Shown here piece after piece: positions 35,504 through 42,975 of a stretch of DNA of 64,000 bases. The position numbers were made by a program, and so were the translations under genes. The DNA lies in NCBI RefSeq assembly GCF_000621505.1, contig NZ_JHYD01000003.1, positions 1-64,000 of the forward strand, in the 5' to 3' direction. Positions within the stretch are counted from its first letter, which is position 1. Each line of letters starts with the position of its first letter. The notes below the pieces were generated by a model. That model was not told the origin of the DNA. It did not search any database and was given only the letters and a program-made list of their open reading frames with translations. The DNA comes from Ruminiclostridium cellobioparum DSM 1351 = ATCC 15832. Its GTDB lineage: Bacteria > Bacillota > Clostridia > Acetivibrionales > DSM-1351.

Positions 35504-36184
35504 TTACTTTTTTTGAATAAATAATGTACCATCCTCAGATAATTCAGCATAAAACACCTGCTTTATGGCTGTAATACCTTGTTTGGACAGTTCTTGCGTA
35601 AGCCATGCTTCTGTTTTCCCAAACTCCAAAAGATTTTTTGTTATTAGTTTTCCGTCGGTAATCAACTCACCTGGCAAATGGGATGGATTTTGTGGCTGCA
35701 AACCTATGTTTTCCAATAATACTGATTGTTTAGGGGCTTTTTTAACAATGCTCAATTCGCCGTGGGGCTCCAGGATGGCATACCAAACATCCCGGACAGT
35801 GAACACATCCTTTTCACGCAATAGCATAGTTAAGTCATCCATATTCAGCCGCATTTTGCGTAACTCTTTGACTTGAATTTCACCACGCTTGATCACAATG
35901 GTGGGTTCACTATCCAGCACGACACGCATAAACGGGATTTTTAATCCGACATATTCTACTACGAAACTGAAAATACCCCAGAGTGTCACGCCTATAATCT
36001 CTTCCACGAACTCAACACCGCCATGAATAACCATTTCGCCAATCATGCTGCCGAGAGTGATTCCGGTAATATATGTGAATATGGTCATCTGACTGAGTTG
36101 CTTTTTGCCCGTGAGGCGTGTAAACAGTAATAGAATTGCGAAACCGATTAATGTTCTGGCGGCCGCGTTTAAGAGTTCGTTCAA
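35504..36184 (-). CDS. DUF421 (YetF-type) membrane protein
   Basis: A 226-residue protein with three N-terminal hydrophobic segments (LIGFAILLLFTRLTGKKQLSQ; ITGITLGSMIGEMV; IIGVTLWGIFSFVVEYVGLKIP), followed by the cytoplasmic DUF421 domain (SEPTIVIKRGEIQVKELRKMRLNMDDLTMLLREKDVFTVRDVWYAILEPHGELSI) and a C-terminal extension. The TTG start at 36184 has AGAGGTG seven bases upstream. Such proteins are linked to spore or membrane biology in Firmicutes, but their function is unknown. It is convergent with sufU. Confidence 0.9.
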   Translation of the reverse strand: MNELLNAAARTLIGFAILLLFTRLTGKKQLSQMTIFTYITGITLGSMIGEMVIHGGVEFVEEIIGVTLWGIFSFVVEYVGLKIPFMRVVLDSEPTIVIKRGEIQVKELRKMRLNMDDLTMLLREKDVFTVRDVWYAILEPHGELSIVKKAPKQSVLLENIGLQPQNPSHLPGELITDGKLITKNLLEFGKTEAWLTQELSKQGITAIKQVFYAELSEDGTLFIQKK

Positions 36185-36355
36185 GATAAATCACCTCTTA
36201 ATGGTGATTGTGCCCAAAATGGAACGACGGTATTCTTTTGAGAATGTCCAATATCGGCTGCCGTTTCTATACTAAAGTCCCCTATTTAGCCAGACTTGAG
36301 CATTTTAGTTTTTGGAAGTTATACTGATGTCCATCGTAGAAACCTCACATTTTTG
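36185..36355. other. gene-free stretch
   Basis: It contains the DUF421 promoter area and, from about 36290, sequence that probably belonged to the decayed recombinase locus. No motif is recognised. Confidence 0.3.
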
Positions 36356-36475
36356 ATGAAAAAAGAAAATAAAAAGATTAGAGTTGCTGCTTATTGTCGC
36401 GTCAGTACTTTTGGATCGACTCATCTACGCAGTTTGGAAGACTCAGATAGAAACTTACAGAGAACGAGAGATTAA
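36356..36475 (+). pseudogene. N-terminal remnant of a large serine recombinase
   Basis: A 39-codon frame contains IRVAAYCRVST followed by a degraded LRSLEDSDRN and then stops. RVAAYCRVST is the catalytic-serine start of large serine recombinases of clostridial mobile elements, normally about 500 residues long. The rest is lost. It marks an old integrative element excised or decayed next to the suf block. Confidence 0.75.
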
Positions 36476-36548
36476 TATATGCATTTTGAAAATGAAACTA
36501 AGATTTAATCAATGTAAATACGGAATTTAAAAAGGGTGATATTCTGAA

Positions 36549-36854
36549 TTGTTTTTGTGTCCCAAATATCTTCCGCGCAGCCTCTGCCTGCCCCAGAACA
36601 ATTACAATTTCACCATCTACAGGTATATCCATGGCACAGCTGAAAATCTCGGTTGGGTCAAGGACGAGAAGAATGCGGAAATCAGAGCGAAATTTAAAAG
36701 AATCTTCGACTGGTTCGATGAAGTTGGTGACGAAGACAATCCGAACTCAATCGTTCTGCGTATCACCCTTACAGAGGGTACTATTACTGACAACGAAAAA
36801 AAATACGGTGAACGGCAGTATGAAGTTGATTTTATCCATAAAATGGCGAAGTAA
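36549..36854 (+). CDS. orphan ORF, possible mobile-element remnant
   Basis: A frame of up to 101 residues whose last 80 (from about NNYNFTIYRYIHGTAENLGW to QYEVDFIHKMAK) look like real protein, acidic and strand-rich. The first 20 residues look unlike coding sequence, so the true gene may be 5'-truncated. No ribosome site is convincing and no family is recognised. A good terminator follows. Together with the recombinase remnant just upstream it is probably the tail of a decayed element. Confidence 0.4.
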   Translation: MFLCPKYLPRSLCLPQNNYNFTIYRYIHGTAENLGWVKDEKNAEIRAKFKRIFDWFDEVGDEDNPNSIVLRITLTEGTITDNEKKYGERQYEVDFIHKMAK

Positions 36855-36876
36855 ATAAATTTAGAATATAGCAACG

Positions 36877-36930
36877 AATAAGTAAGGCATCCTACGCCCA
36901 AGTTTTGTAGTGTGCTTTGCTTATTTTTAT
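36877..36930 (+). terminator. intrinsic terminator after orphan ORF
   Basis: AATAAGTAAGGCA (36877-36889) pairs with TGCTTTGCTTATT (36913-36925) over 13 positions including two G-U pairs, followed by TTTAT. Confidence 0.65.
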
Positions 36931-37140
36931 TATGAGTTCACATTCACCGTCATCTGTATTACTATAAATTCAAACTATACTAACAAATGAATCCTTCCGC
37001 TAAAGCCCCACAGCTTCAAAAGGCATCTTTATTGACTGTTCAACACACGTAAAAACAATAATAATGATGACGAAATGTGGTTTTGAAGTGAAAACGGAGC
37101 AAAAATAGGCTGAAAAAATAGATAGTGCGTCATCCCTCAG
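36931..37140. other. gene-free stretch between convergent transcripts
   Basis: I see nothing recognisable here apart from A-rich runs near 37050-37120. The AraC/GyrI-type gene on the minus strand ends at 37141. Confidence 0.3.
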
Positions 37141-38007
37141 TCATTTCATGTTTTTTGAGGATATTGGCACATATAGGTCTGCGGTGAGTACTCCCTGATT
37201 ATAATAGTAATATTCAATATCGTGAGTACCGGCATGCTCATATTCTGATTCAATAAGCCATACCGAATATATATAATCCCAGGTCTTTTGCACACTTTCG
37301 GTTATTGGGCCAAGGGTTTTGAAAACAGCATAAAACGAAGGGGCCAGTCTATATAGCTCCATATTCTCAGGGACATGGCTCGTGGAATTCACCTCATGGC
37401 CTATCATATACTCAAAAAATTCTCCGTCAGAAAATATGCAAACGCCCATACATTCATCTGCAAACTTCCGCTCTGTAATTTTTTCACCTTCCTTTTCGAC
37501 ATACCACTTATTCCACAGCAGCGGTATGTCCTGAAGGTTGCTCCCATCTGCCTTCATTTTTGATTTTCTGCCTGCTATGTATCTCTCCGGAAGCTTCCTG
37601 TATAGGGGAGACAACCCCTCTTTCATTAGTTTATAATTAAACATCATGTAATCGAAATTCATGGGCTCCCTTATACAGTAGAGCAATTTCCTGTTTCGTA
37701 CTTCAGAGGGATTTCTTCCATAAACTTTTTCAAAGGCCCTGCTGAAGGCTTCCCTTGATTCATAGCCATATTTTATACCAATGTCCATAATAGGCCTGTC
37801 GGTATATACCAGCTCCTTTGCCGCCTCCGTTATTCTTCTTTTCCTGATATAGTCCTTGAGAGAATCTCCTACTGCACTTTTAAAAATACGGTGGAAGTGA
37901 TAAAGAGAGTAGCCTGCTTCTTTTGCGATATAAGATAAATCAATTTCCTCATATAAATGACGCTCAATATAATTTATAGCTTTTTCCAGGGAATATATAT
38001 AGGACAT
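37141..38007 (-). CDS. AraC-type regulator with GyrI-like effector domain
   Basis: A 288-residue protein. The N-terminal third carries two helix-turn-helix motifs (EIDLSYIAKEAGYSLYHFHRIFKSAVGDSLKDYIRKRRI and PIMDIGIKYGYESREAFSRAFEKVYGRNPSEVR). The rest is a SOUL/GyrI-like ligand-binding domain (ERYIAGRKSKM...IPLLWNKWY...MGVCIFSDGEFFEYMIG). This Rob/BmrR-like arrangement senses small hydrophobic compounds. It lies 12 bases downstream of the transglutaminase-like gene on the same strand, so the two are an operon. Confidence 0.92.
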   Translation of the reverse strand: MSYIYSLEKAINYIERHLYEEIDLSYIAKEAGYSLYHFHRIFKSAVGDSLKDYIRKRRITEAAKELVYTDRPIMDIGIKYGYESREAFSRAFEKVYGRNPSEVRNRKLLYCIREPMNFDYMMFNYKLMKEGLSPLYRKLPERYIAGRKSKMKADGSNLQDIPLLWNKWYVEKEGEKITERKFADECMGVCIFSDGEFFEYMIGHEVNSTSHVPENMELYRLAPSFYAVFKTLGPITESVQKTWDYIYSVWLIESEYEHAGTHDIEYYYYNQGVLTADLYVPISSKNMK

Positions 38008-38019
38008 ATAAACATCACC

Positions 38020-38886
38020 TTATCCGTGGCTAATTGTAACTTCACTAAAATTCTCAGGTACTTTAATCTTACCATTGGTTTGGACATATTTGTACAGGGC
38101 TTCAAAATTATTGTCGACATTTACGGTAAGCATGGATAAGTCATCCATAACCTTATAGTCTCTTTCTGTCCATTCTTTCATGGGAAGGCTCTTATATCCT
38201 TCCCATGAATCCCAGGGCTGCATAGGTACCTTAAGTAATGAATTGGCATCAAGAATTAGATTGCATCTTAAATAATCATATCCCCACCATTTGAAAATGC
38301 CGAACAAGTCAGGATTAAAGACTCCTTCCCGACACAGCAACCAGGCTTTTGGAGCAGTGATAAAATAATTCTCACTTACATCCAGAGGATCAAAAGTCAG
38401 TTCAAGAGCTTTTTGCTGAAGAACATCCAGTTGCGCATCCACCATTAACCACTTTTTCTTCTCTTCATTCCAATATTCAAGTACCCAGTGGTCGATATAC
38501 TTGCCTTTTTCAAAGTAGCTCGCGAAGCCGCACCTTGCTCTGGCAGGTATACCGGCTTCACGGCAAAGTGCCACAGCAGCTACTGAAAAGTCACGGCATA
38601 TGGATACCATTTTATTTTCATTTGTTCTATGCTCGGAAACGTGAATGAAACCCAGCTCATTCAAAAAAACAAGTTTCTCTTCGAAGCTCCGCAGTAACGG
38701 TTCCTTCTTTCTTTCCTCGCTGAGTTCCAAGCCATAAGCTTTGCTCCAATGCTGATGCAATAGAATATTTTGTACGTAAGAGACAATAGTTCCGATATCC
38801 TTTGGTATATCCGTAACCATATGTTTCATGGTTTTAATTTCTGTCATAACATCATGCTCCTGATAAAGCTTAAGAGTATCTTTCAT
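38020..38886 (-). CDS. transglutaminase-like cysteine protease-fold protein
   Basis: A 288-residue protein with a transglutaminase-like core: Cys in MVSICRDFSVAAVALCREAGIPARARCGFA (about 92-121), His in YIDHWVLEYW, and Asp in WLMVDAQLD. This complete triad suggests an active peptidase or amidase in the cytoplasm (no signal peptide). GGAGTGACTG precedes the ATG. It is first in an operon with the AraC/GyrI-type regulator. Substrate unknown. Confidence 0.85.
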   Translation of the reverse strand: MKDTLKLYQEHDVMTEIKTMKHMVTDIPKDIGTIVSYVQNILLHQHWSKAYGLELSEERKKEPLLRSFEEKLVFLNELGFIHVSEHRTNENKMVSICRDFSVAAVALCREAGIPARARCGFASYFEKGKYIDHWVLEYWNEEKKKWLMVDAQLDVLQQKALELTFDPLDVSENYFITAPKAWLLCREGVFNPDLFGIFKWWGYDYLRCNLILDANSLLKVPMQPWDSWEGYKSLPMKEWTERDYKVMDDLSMLTVNVDNNFEALYKYVQTNGKIKVPENFSEVTISHG

Positions 38887-39031
38887 TTACAGTCACTCCT
38901 TTTTGCGTTTTTTCTCTGCAATAATATAATTATAATGTACTATTCAATAATGATGGGTGACATTTTGTGCGGTTTATAAAATATCTGCCGCCGGTTGAAA
39001 AAGTCACGGCAGAAAGTCCTGGGTGCAGGAT

Positions 39032-39523
39032 TTACTGCATGTCGGTTCTGCGGAACAGCTGCTCTCGGTATTCCAGGGGAGTTAACCCTGTCAGCTCTTT
39101 GAAAACCTTGCAGAAATACTTGTCATTTTCAAAGCCTGTTTCGGCAGCAATTTCATAGTTCCGCTTCAACGGGTTTGACAGAAGCTTTTTTACTTTCTCA
39201 ATTTTTAGTTTCTGGAGATACTTGACGAAAGAATATCCCGTTTTCTTCCGGAAAAGAGAACTGAAATAATTACTGTTCATTGACACCTGATTTGCAGCCA
39301 TATCAAGACTTATATCCTTGTTAAAATTATTCTCCATATATCGGATGGCATAGCCTATCGTGCTATTATCACCGGTCTCCTTATACAGCTTCCGGTCTGT
39401 TTTTATTATCCTGCAGAGCATTTCTTCCATTTTATTTCTTAATTCCATAATAAAGTATTTAAACTTTTTGTTGATGACGATCCTCCCGTGGATATAAATG
39501 CAATACGGAATGTCATCCGGCAT
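39032..39523 (-). CDS. AraC-type DNA-binding protein, probably 5'-truncated
   Basis: A 163-residue frame whose last 100 residues form a complete AraC DNA-binding domain (KDISLDMAANQVSMNSNYFSSLFRKKTGYSFVKYLQKLKIEKV and NYEIAAETGFENDKYFCKVFKELTGLTPLEYREQ). The preceding 60 residues resemble the end of a YesN-type linker. There is no ribosome site before the ATG, and the frame closes at a TAA 57 bases upstream. The receiver and middle domains of a response regulator thus seem to be lost. It may be a remnant rather than a working gene. Confidence 0.65.
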   Translation of the reverse strand: MPDDIPYCIYIHGRIVINKKFKYFIMELRNKMEEMLCRIIKTDRKLYKETGDNSTIGYAIRYMENNFNKDISLDMAANQVSMNSNYFSSLFRKKTGYSFVKYLQKLKIEKVKKLLSNPLKRNYEIAAETGFENDKYFCKVFKELTGLTPLEYREQLFRRTDMQ

Positions 39524-39674
39524 AAAAATGCAAAGATTGTATATTGATACTGCAAATATTGGAAAAATATAGTATAATTAGAATGGTTATTCCGAATAAC
39601 CCGAGTGTTTTTTTATAGGCTGATCATAGTAACTCGACACAGTGACGAATCGGAATTTGACGGAGGATGGAAAA

Positions 39675-40487
39675 ATGGGAGTTACATTTTTTCTTGGATT
39701 TATAATATTATTGATCATAGCTGCATTGATGCTTATTTCACTAATAATTGGTATAATTCTGCTTATTGCCGGAAATATAAAGAAAAAGAAATATCAGTCT
39801 AAAGGCGAAAATAAAAAAAGTCCTAAGATCATGATTGGCATAGGAACAATAATGACGGCAATGCCGATAATCATAGTAATTATTTTTTGTACTCTTGGGG
39901 GACTGGCCTCACTGGAGGAAGACAGAAGGGAAAAATACTTTTTAGCTAATGCAGTAACCAATGAGGACTACGAACTTCTTAAACAATTTCTTGAAGGGGG
40001 CGTTCCTGCAGATTCCAATGATTATAAGCTGATTGGAGGAAATTTTATATCGGATGAAGGTTATGCAACACCTCTTTGGCTGGCATGCGGCGCAGGAAAT
40101 TATGATATGGTTAAGCTGCTGCTTGAATATGGAGCTGATCCTGACAGAGAGGGTCCTAATCGTAGTACGCCGGTTGAGCAGACTATCGGTAATGGTCATT
40201 ATGATATTTTAGAATTACTTCTGTCAAAGGGGGCAGATCCAAATTACAGGAATTATGCAGGGAATGTATATCTTGTTTGGGCATGCAGAGCGGGAGAGGT
40301 AAAAGCAGTGGAACTATTGCTTAAATATGGAGCAGATCCGGATGTGACTGATTCAGATGGTGTGAAATTATTGGAATACGAGGATACAATATATAAATAC
40401 ATTCCTGAGTATAATACTCCGCCTGCTGATGAAAAGGACTGTCTTGCCATTATTGATTTACTTAAGGAATATGGTGCGGAAAAGTAA
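39675..40487 (+). CDS. membrane-anchored ankyrin-repeat protein
   Basis: A 270-residue protein. Two hydrophobic segments lie near the N terminus (FFLGFIILLIIAALMLISLIIGIILLIAG and IMIGIGTIMTAMPIIIVIIFCTLGG). The rest consists of ankyrin repeats: YATPLWLACGAGNYDMVKLLLEYGADPD, STPVEQTIGNGHYDILELLLSKGADPN, and YLVWACRAGEVKAVELLLKYGADPD. The ATG at 39675 follows GGAGG. It is likely a protein-interaction module at the membrane. The partner is unknown; a YciI-like gene follows after 38 bases. Confidence 0.88.
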   Translation: MGVTFFLGFIILLIIAALMLISLIIGIILLIAGNIKKKKYQSKGENKKSPKIMIGIGTIMTAMPIIIVIIFCTLGGLASLEEDRREKYFLANAVTNEDYELLKQFLEGGVPADSNDYKLIGGNFISDEGYATPLWLACGAGNYDMVKLLLEYGADPDREGPNRSTPVEQTIGNGHYDILELLLSKGADPNYRNYAGNVYLVWACRAGEVKAVELLLKYGADPDVTDSDGVKLLEYEDTIYKYIPEYNTPPADEKDCLAIIDLLKEYGAEK

Positions 40488-40525
40488 TTGATGAAAAGAA
40501 TCTTCAGATCAGAGGAGGCCGGACA

Positions 40526-40807
40526 ATGACGTATGTATATTTGATGAACAATGTAAAGCCAATAAATAAGGAACTCATAAAGAACCATGTGGAACACTTG
40601 AAAAAATTAAAGAATCAAGCTAAACTTGTATTTTGCGGACCTTTTACGGATTACCCCGGAGGAATGGTCATCTTTTTGGCAGAAGATTTGGCCGAAGCAA
40701 CGAATATTGCAAAGTCTGATCCTTTCATAGCTTCAGGATGCAAATCTTTTGAAATCAGAACACTGGAGCCTGCCAATGACGAGAACAATTATCTGTTGGA
40801 AGAGTAA
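40526..40807 (+). CDS. YciI-family protein
   Basis: A 93-residue protein of the ferredoxin-like YciI/YCII fold: NHVEHLKKLKNQAKLVFCGPFTDYPGGMVIFLAEDLAEATNIAKSDPFIASG contains the family's H...D pattern and the SDPF motif. GAGGAGG precedes the ATG. Such proteins are small cytoplasmic enzymes or binding proteins of uncertain function. A terminator follows. Confidence 0.9.
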   Translation: MTYVYLMNNVKPINKELIKNHVEHLKKLKNQAKLVFCGPFTDYPGGMVIFLAEDLAEATNIAKSDPFIASGCKSFEIRTLEPANDENNYLLEE

Positions 40808-40855
40808 AAAAGCATTTCCATTAGTGCCAGCCGGCAAAGCAATTGCGAATATCCC

Positions 40856-40893
40856 TGCCGCCATGGATCTACCAAGATTCAGGCGGTATTTTT
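40856..40893 (+). terminator. intrinsic terminator after YciI-like gene
   Basis: TGCCGCC (40856-40862) pairs with GGCGGTA (40882-40888, one G-U), followed by TTTTTATTT. Confidence 0.7.
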
Positions 40894-41346
40894 ATTTCCT
40901 TCAAGGCACACGGAGAGTATAGTTCTGATGACATATAGTATTTTATAAAAAATACTTGACTGTATAATCAACCAAGGACAATATTTATAGCTTTATAGCC
41001 GCTATTTTTGAAATGTAAAAATAAAAATAGACAGAAAAACCAAAAAAATAGAGGTTTTGTTTCAAAAATCGCCATATTAACTAAGTGGAAATTAGTTTTT
41101 CATTCAAGGTTTATATTTAATGTAAAAAAAAATTGATTTTTTGGAGAGAAAATAGTAATATATATAAGTAAAGGAAGAAAATTCAAATATTATAATACTT
41201 TTTAAAATTTTGGGAAAATATGCTAAAAATTTTGGATCAGTAATTATTTAGTAATAAAAGTTCTTTCGTTAGGTTTTGGATTAATAGATTAAATGAAGTG
41301 CTCTTGCCAATATTTCCCAAAACAATATAACTTATGAGGTAATAAT
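40894..41346. other. AT-rich gene-free stretch before the glycosylase gene
   Basis: About 450 bases with very low GC and many A and T runs. One AT-only hairpin occurs (AGTATTTT / AAAATACT, 40938-40957). No gene, repeat or recognised RNA motif is visible. It presumably contains the promoter for the genes from 41347 onward. Confidence 0.35.
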
Positions 41347-42159
41347 ATGCCGGAATTACCAGAGATTTATAACCTGGCAATGCAATTAAACCGAGAGATT
41401 ACAGGTAAGAAAATAAAAGAACTCGAAGTAAGACAGGAGAAATGTTTGAACATTTCTGTCAGTGACTTAAGGATATTGTTGACCGATCAGATTGTAAAGG
41501 CTTGTGAAGCTAAAGGGAAATGGATTTTTGTAAGGTTCGAATCGGGGGCTTATTTATTGTTAAACCTTGGTATGGGGGGGAACCTTTTATACCACAGTAA
41601 TATTAAAACATTGCCGGAAAAGTATCAGTTCAGATGTGATTTTACTGACAACTTTTATCTTACAATAAGCTTTTGGTGGTTTGGCTACATTCATGGAGTA
41701 AAATCTGGTGAACTTATTTTTCACAAAATGACAAACACCCTTGGATTATCGCCTTTCGACAAAGCAGAATTTACCTTTGAAAGATTTAATGCGTTACTTG
41801 CCGACAAGAGAGGAAATATCAAGTCCTTTCTTCTGGATCAGAGGAACGTAGCAGGTATCGGAAATGTATATATTCAAGATATCCTATTTAAGGCAGGGCT
41901 ACACCCGAACCGGAAAATACCTGATATTACACCGGAAGAGAGAGTTCTCCTTCATTATGTAATAATGGATTATCTGAAATCTGCTGCTGAATTGGGCGGA
42001 TTGGCATATGAGAAAGACATTTATAATAAAAACGGGTTAGTTAAAGAATTTCTTGTAGGCTACAGAGAAGGAAAAGAATGCCCTAAATGCGGTATTCCGA
42101 TAGAAAAAATTAAAGCAGGATCGACCGCTTCATTTATATGCCCCCATTGCCAAAGGTAG
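41347..42159 (+). CDS. Fpg/Nei-family DNA glycosylase
   Basis: A 270-residue bifunctional DNA glycosylase/AP lyase. MPELPE at the N terminus provides the catalytic Pro2 and Glu. The helix-two-turn-helix stretch DQRNVAGIGNVYIQDILFKAGLHPNRK is present, and a C-terminal zinc finger (CPKCG...FICPHCQR) completes the fold. Residues in the lesion pocket (for example WWFGYIHGV) differ from standard MutM, so it may be an Nei-like or divergent Fpg paralogue. It removes oxidised bases. It precedes the HAD-like gene of the biosynthetic region by 63 bases, but a functional link is doubtful. Confidence 0.9.
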   Translation: MPELPEIYNLAMQLNREITGKKIKELEVRQEKCLNISVSDLRILLTDQIVKACEAKGKWIFVRFESGAYLLLNLGMGGNLLYHSNIKTLPEKYQFRCDFTDNFYLTISFWWFGYIHGVKSGELIFHKMTNTLGLSPFDKAEFTFERFNALLADKRGNIKSFLLDQRNVAGIGNVYIQDILFKAGLHPNRKIPDITPEERVLLHYVIMDYLKSAAELGGLAYEKDIYNKNGLVKEFLVGYREGKECPKCGIPIEKIKAGSTASFICPHCQR

Positions 42160-42222
42160 TACTTATGAAAGTACCACAGGAATGTTTTAAATTTAAGGAA
42201 GAAAGTTAAAAATGGGATTGTT

Positions 42223-42930
42223 ATGAATAGAGGGAAAAAGGCAATATGCTTTGATTATTATATGACTTTGGTGAGAATGGATGAGCCATATGGGATGGTA
42301 AAAAAGTGGATTTTCGAATTTATTAACGATAACCATTTTAACGTAGACAGTGAAAAATTTTATAGTAAATTTACAAGAAATCGTGCAATTTTAGGTACAA
42401 AACCTGATTTCAATCTTAGTATTGATATACATACCATCAGTCTAAAAAATACCTGCGAGTATTTTGGTATACAACCATTTGATGAAATGTTCAGATGCTT
42501 CATCGAAGGTCTTTTTTCATCACCGGAGGCGTACGAAGATTCTCATTACATACTGAGTCAGTTAAGGACGGAATACAAAGTAGGTCTCTTTACAAATGCA
42601 GATAATTATATTCTTAACCGGTCAATAAGCAGGAATGAATTCACCTTTGATTTTATTTGTACATCGGAAGATGCAAGGAGCTATAAGCCAGATCCCGGAT
42701 TTTTTGAATATGCTATGCAGTCTATAGGTATGAAGCCAAATGAGCTTCTGATGATTGGAGATTCCATGGTGGATGATATTTATGGTGCAGGCAATTCCGG
42801 AATTGAAACAATATGGGTTAACAGGAATGGACAGGCTTTGAATGAGGAAATAGCACCGCCTCTTTACTGTGTAGACAAATTAAGTGATATCCATAACCTG
42901 CTTCAAATGATAGAACATAGAAAATATTAA
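42223..42930 (+). CDS. HAD-superfamily hydrolase, haloacid-dehalogenase-like
   Basis: A 235-residue HAD protein. Motif I is FDYYMTL, i.e. nucleophile Asp followed by D-x-Y rather than DxD, as in 2-haloacid dehalogenase-type members. Motif II is in GLFTNADN, the Lys of motif III is in SYKPDPGFF, and motif IV is MIGDSMVDDIYGAGNSGI. The cap is of the C1 helical type. The ribosome site is weak. It lies directly before the PEP-utilising enzyme gene (45-base gap) and may tailor a phosphorylated intermediate or product of the cluster, which is inference. Confidence 0.85.
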   Translation: MNRGKKAICFDYYMTLVRMDEPYGMVKKWIFEFINDNHFNVDSEKFYSKFTRNRAILGTKPDFNLSIDIHTISLKNTCEYFGIQPFDEMFRCFIEGLFSSPEAYEDSHYILSQLRTEYKVGLFTNADNYILNRSISRNEFTFDFICTSEDARSYKPDPGFFEYAMQSIGMKPNELLMIGDSMVDDIYGAGNSGIETIWVNRNGQALNEEIAPPLYCVDKLSDIHNLLQMIEHRKY

Positions 42931-42975
42931 GTGGAATAACAAAAGGTAAACCTGAAACAGAGAGGTATGATTAAT

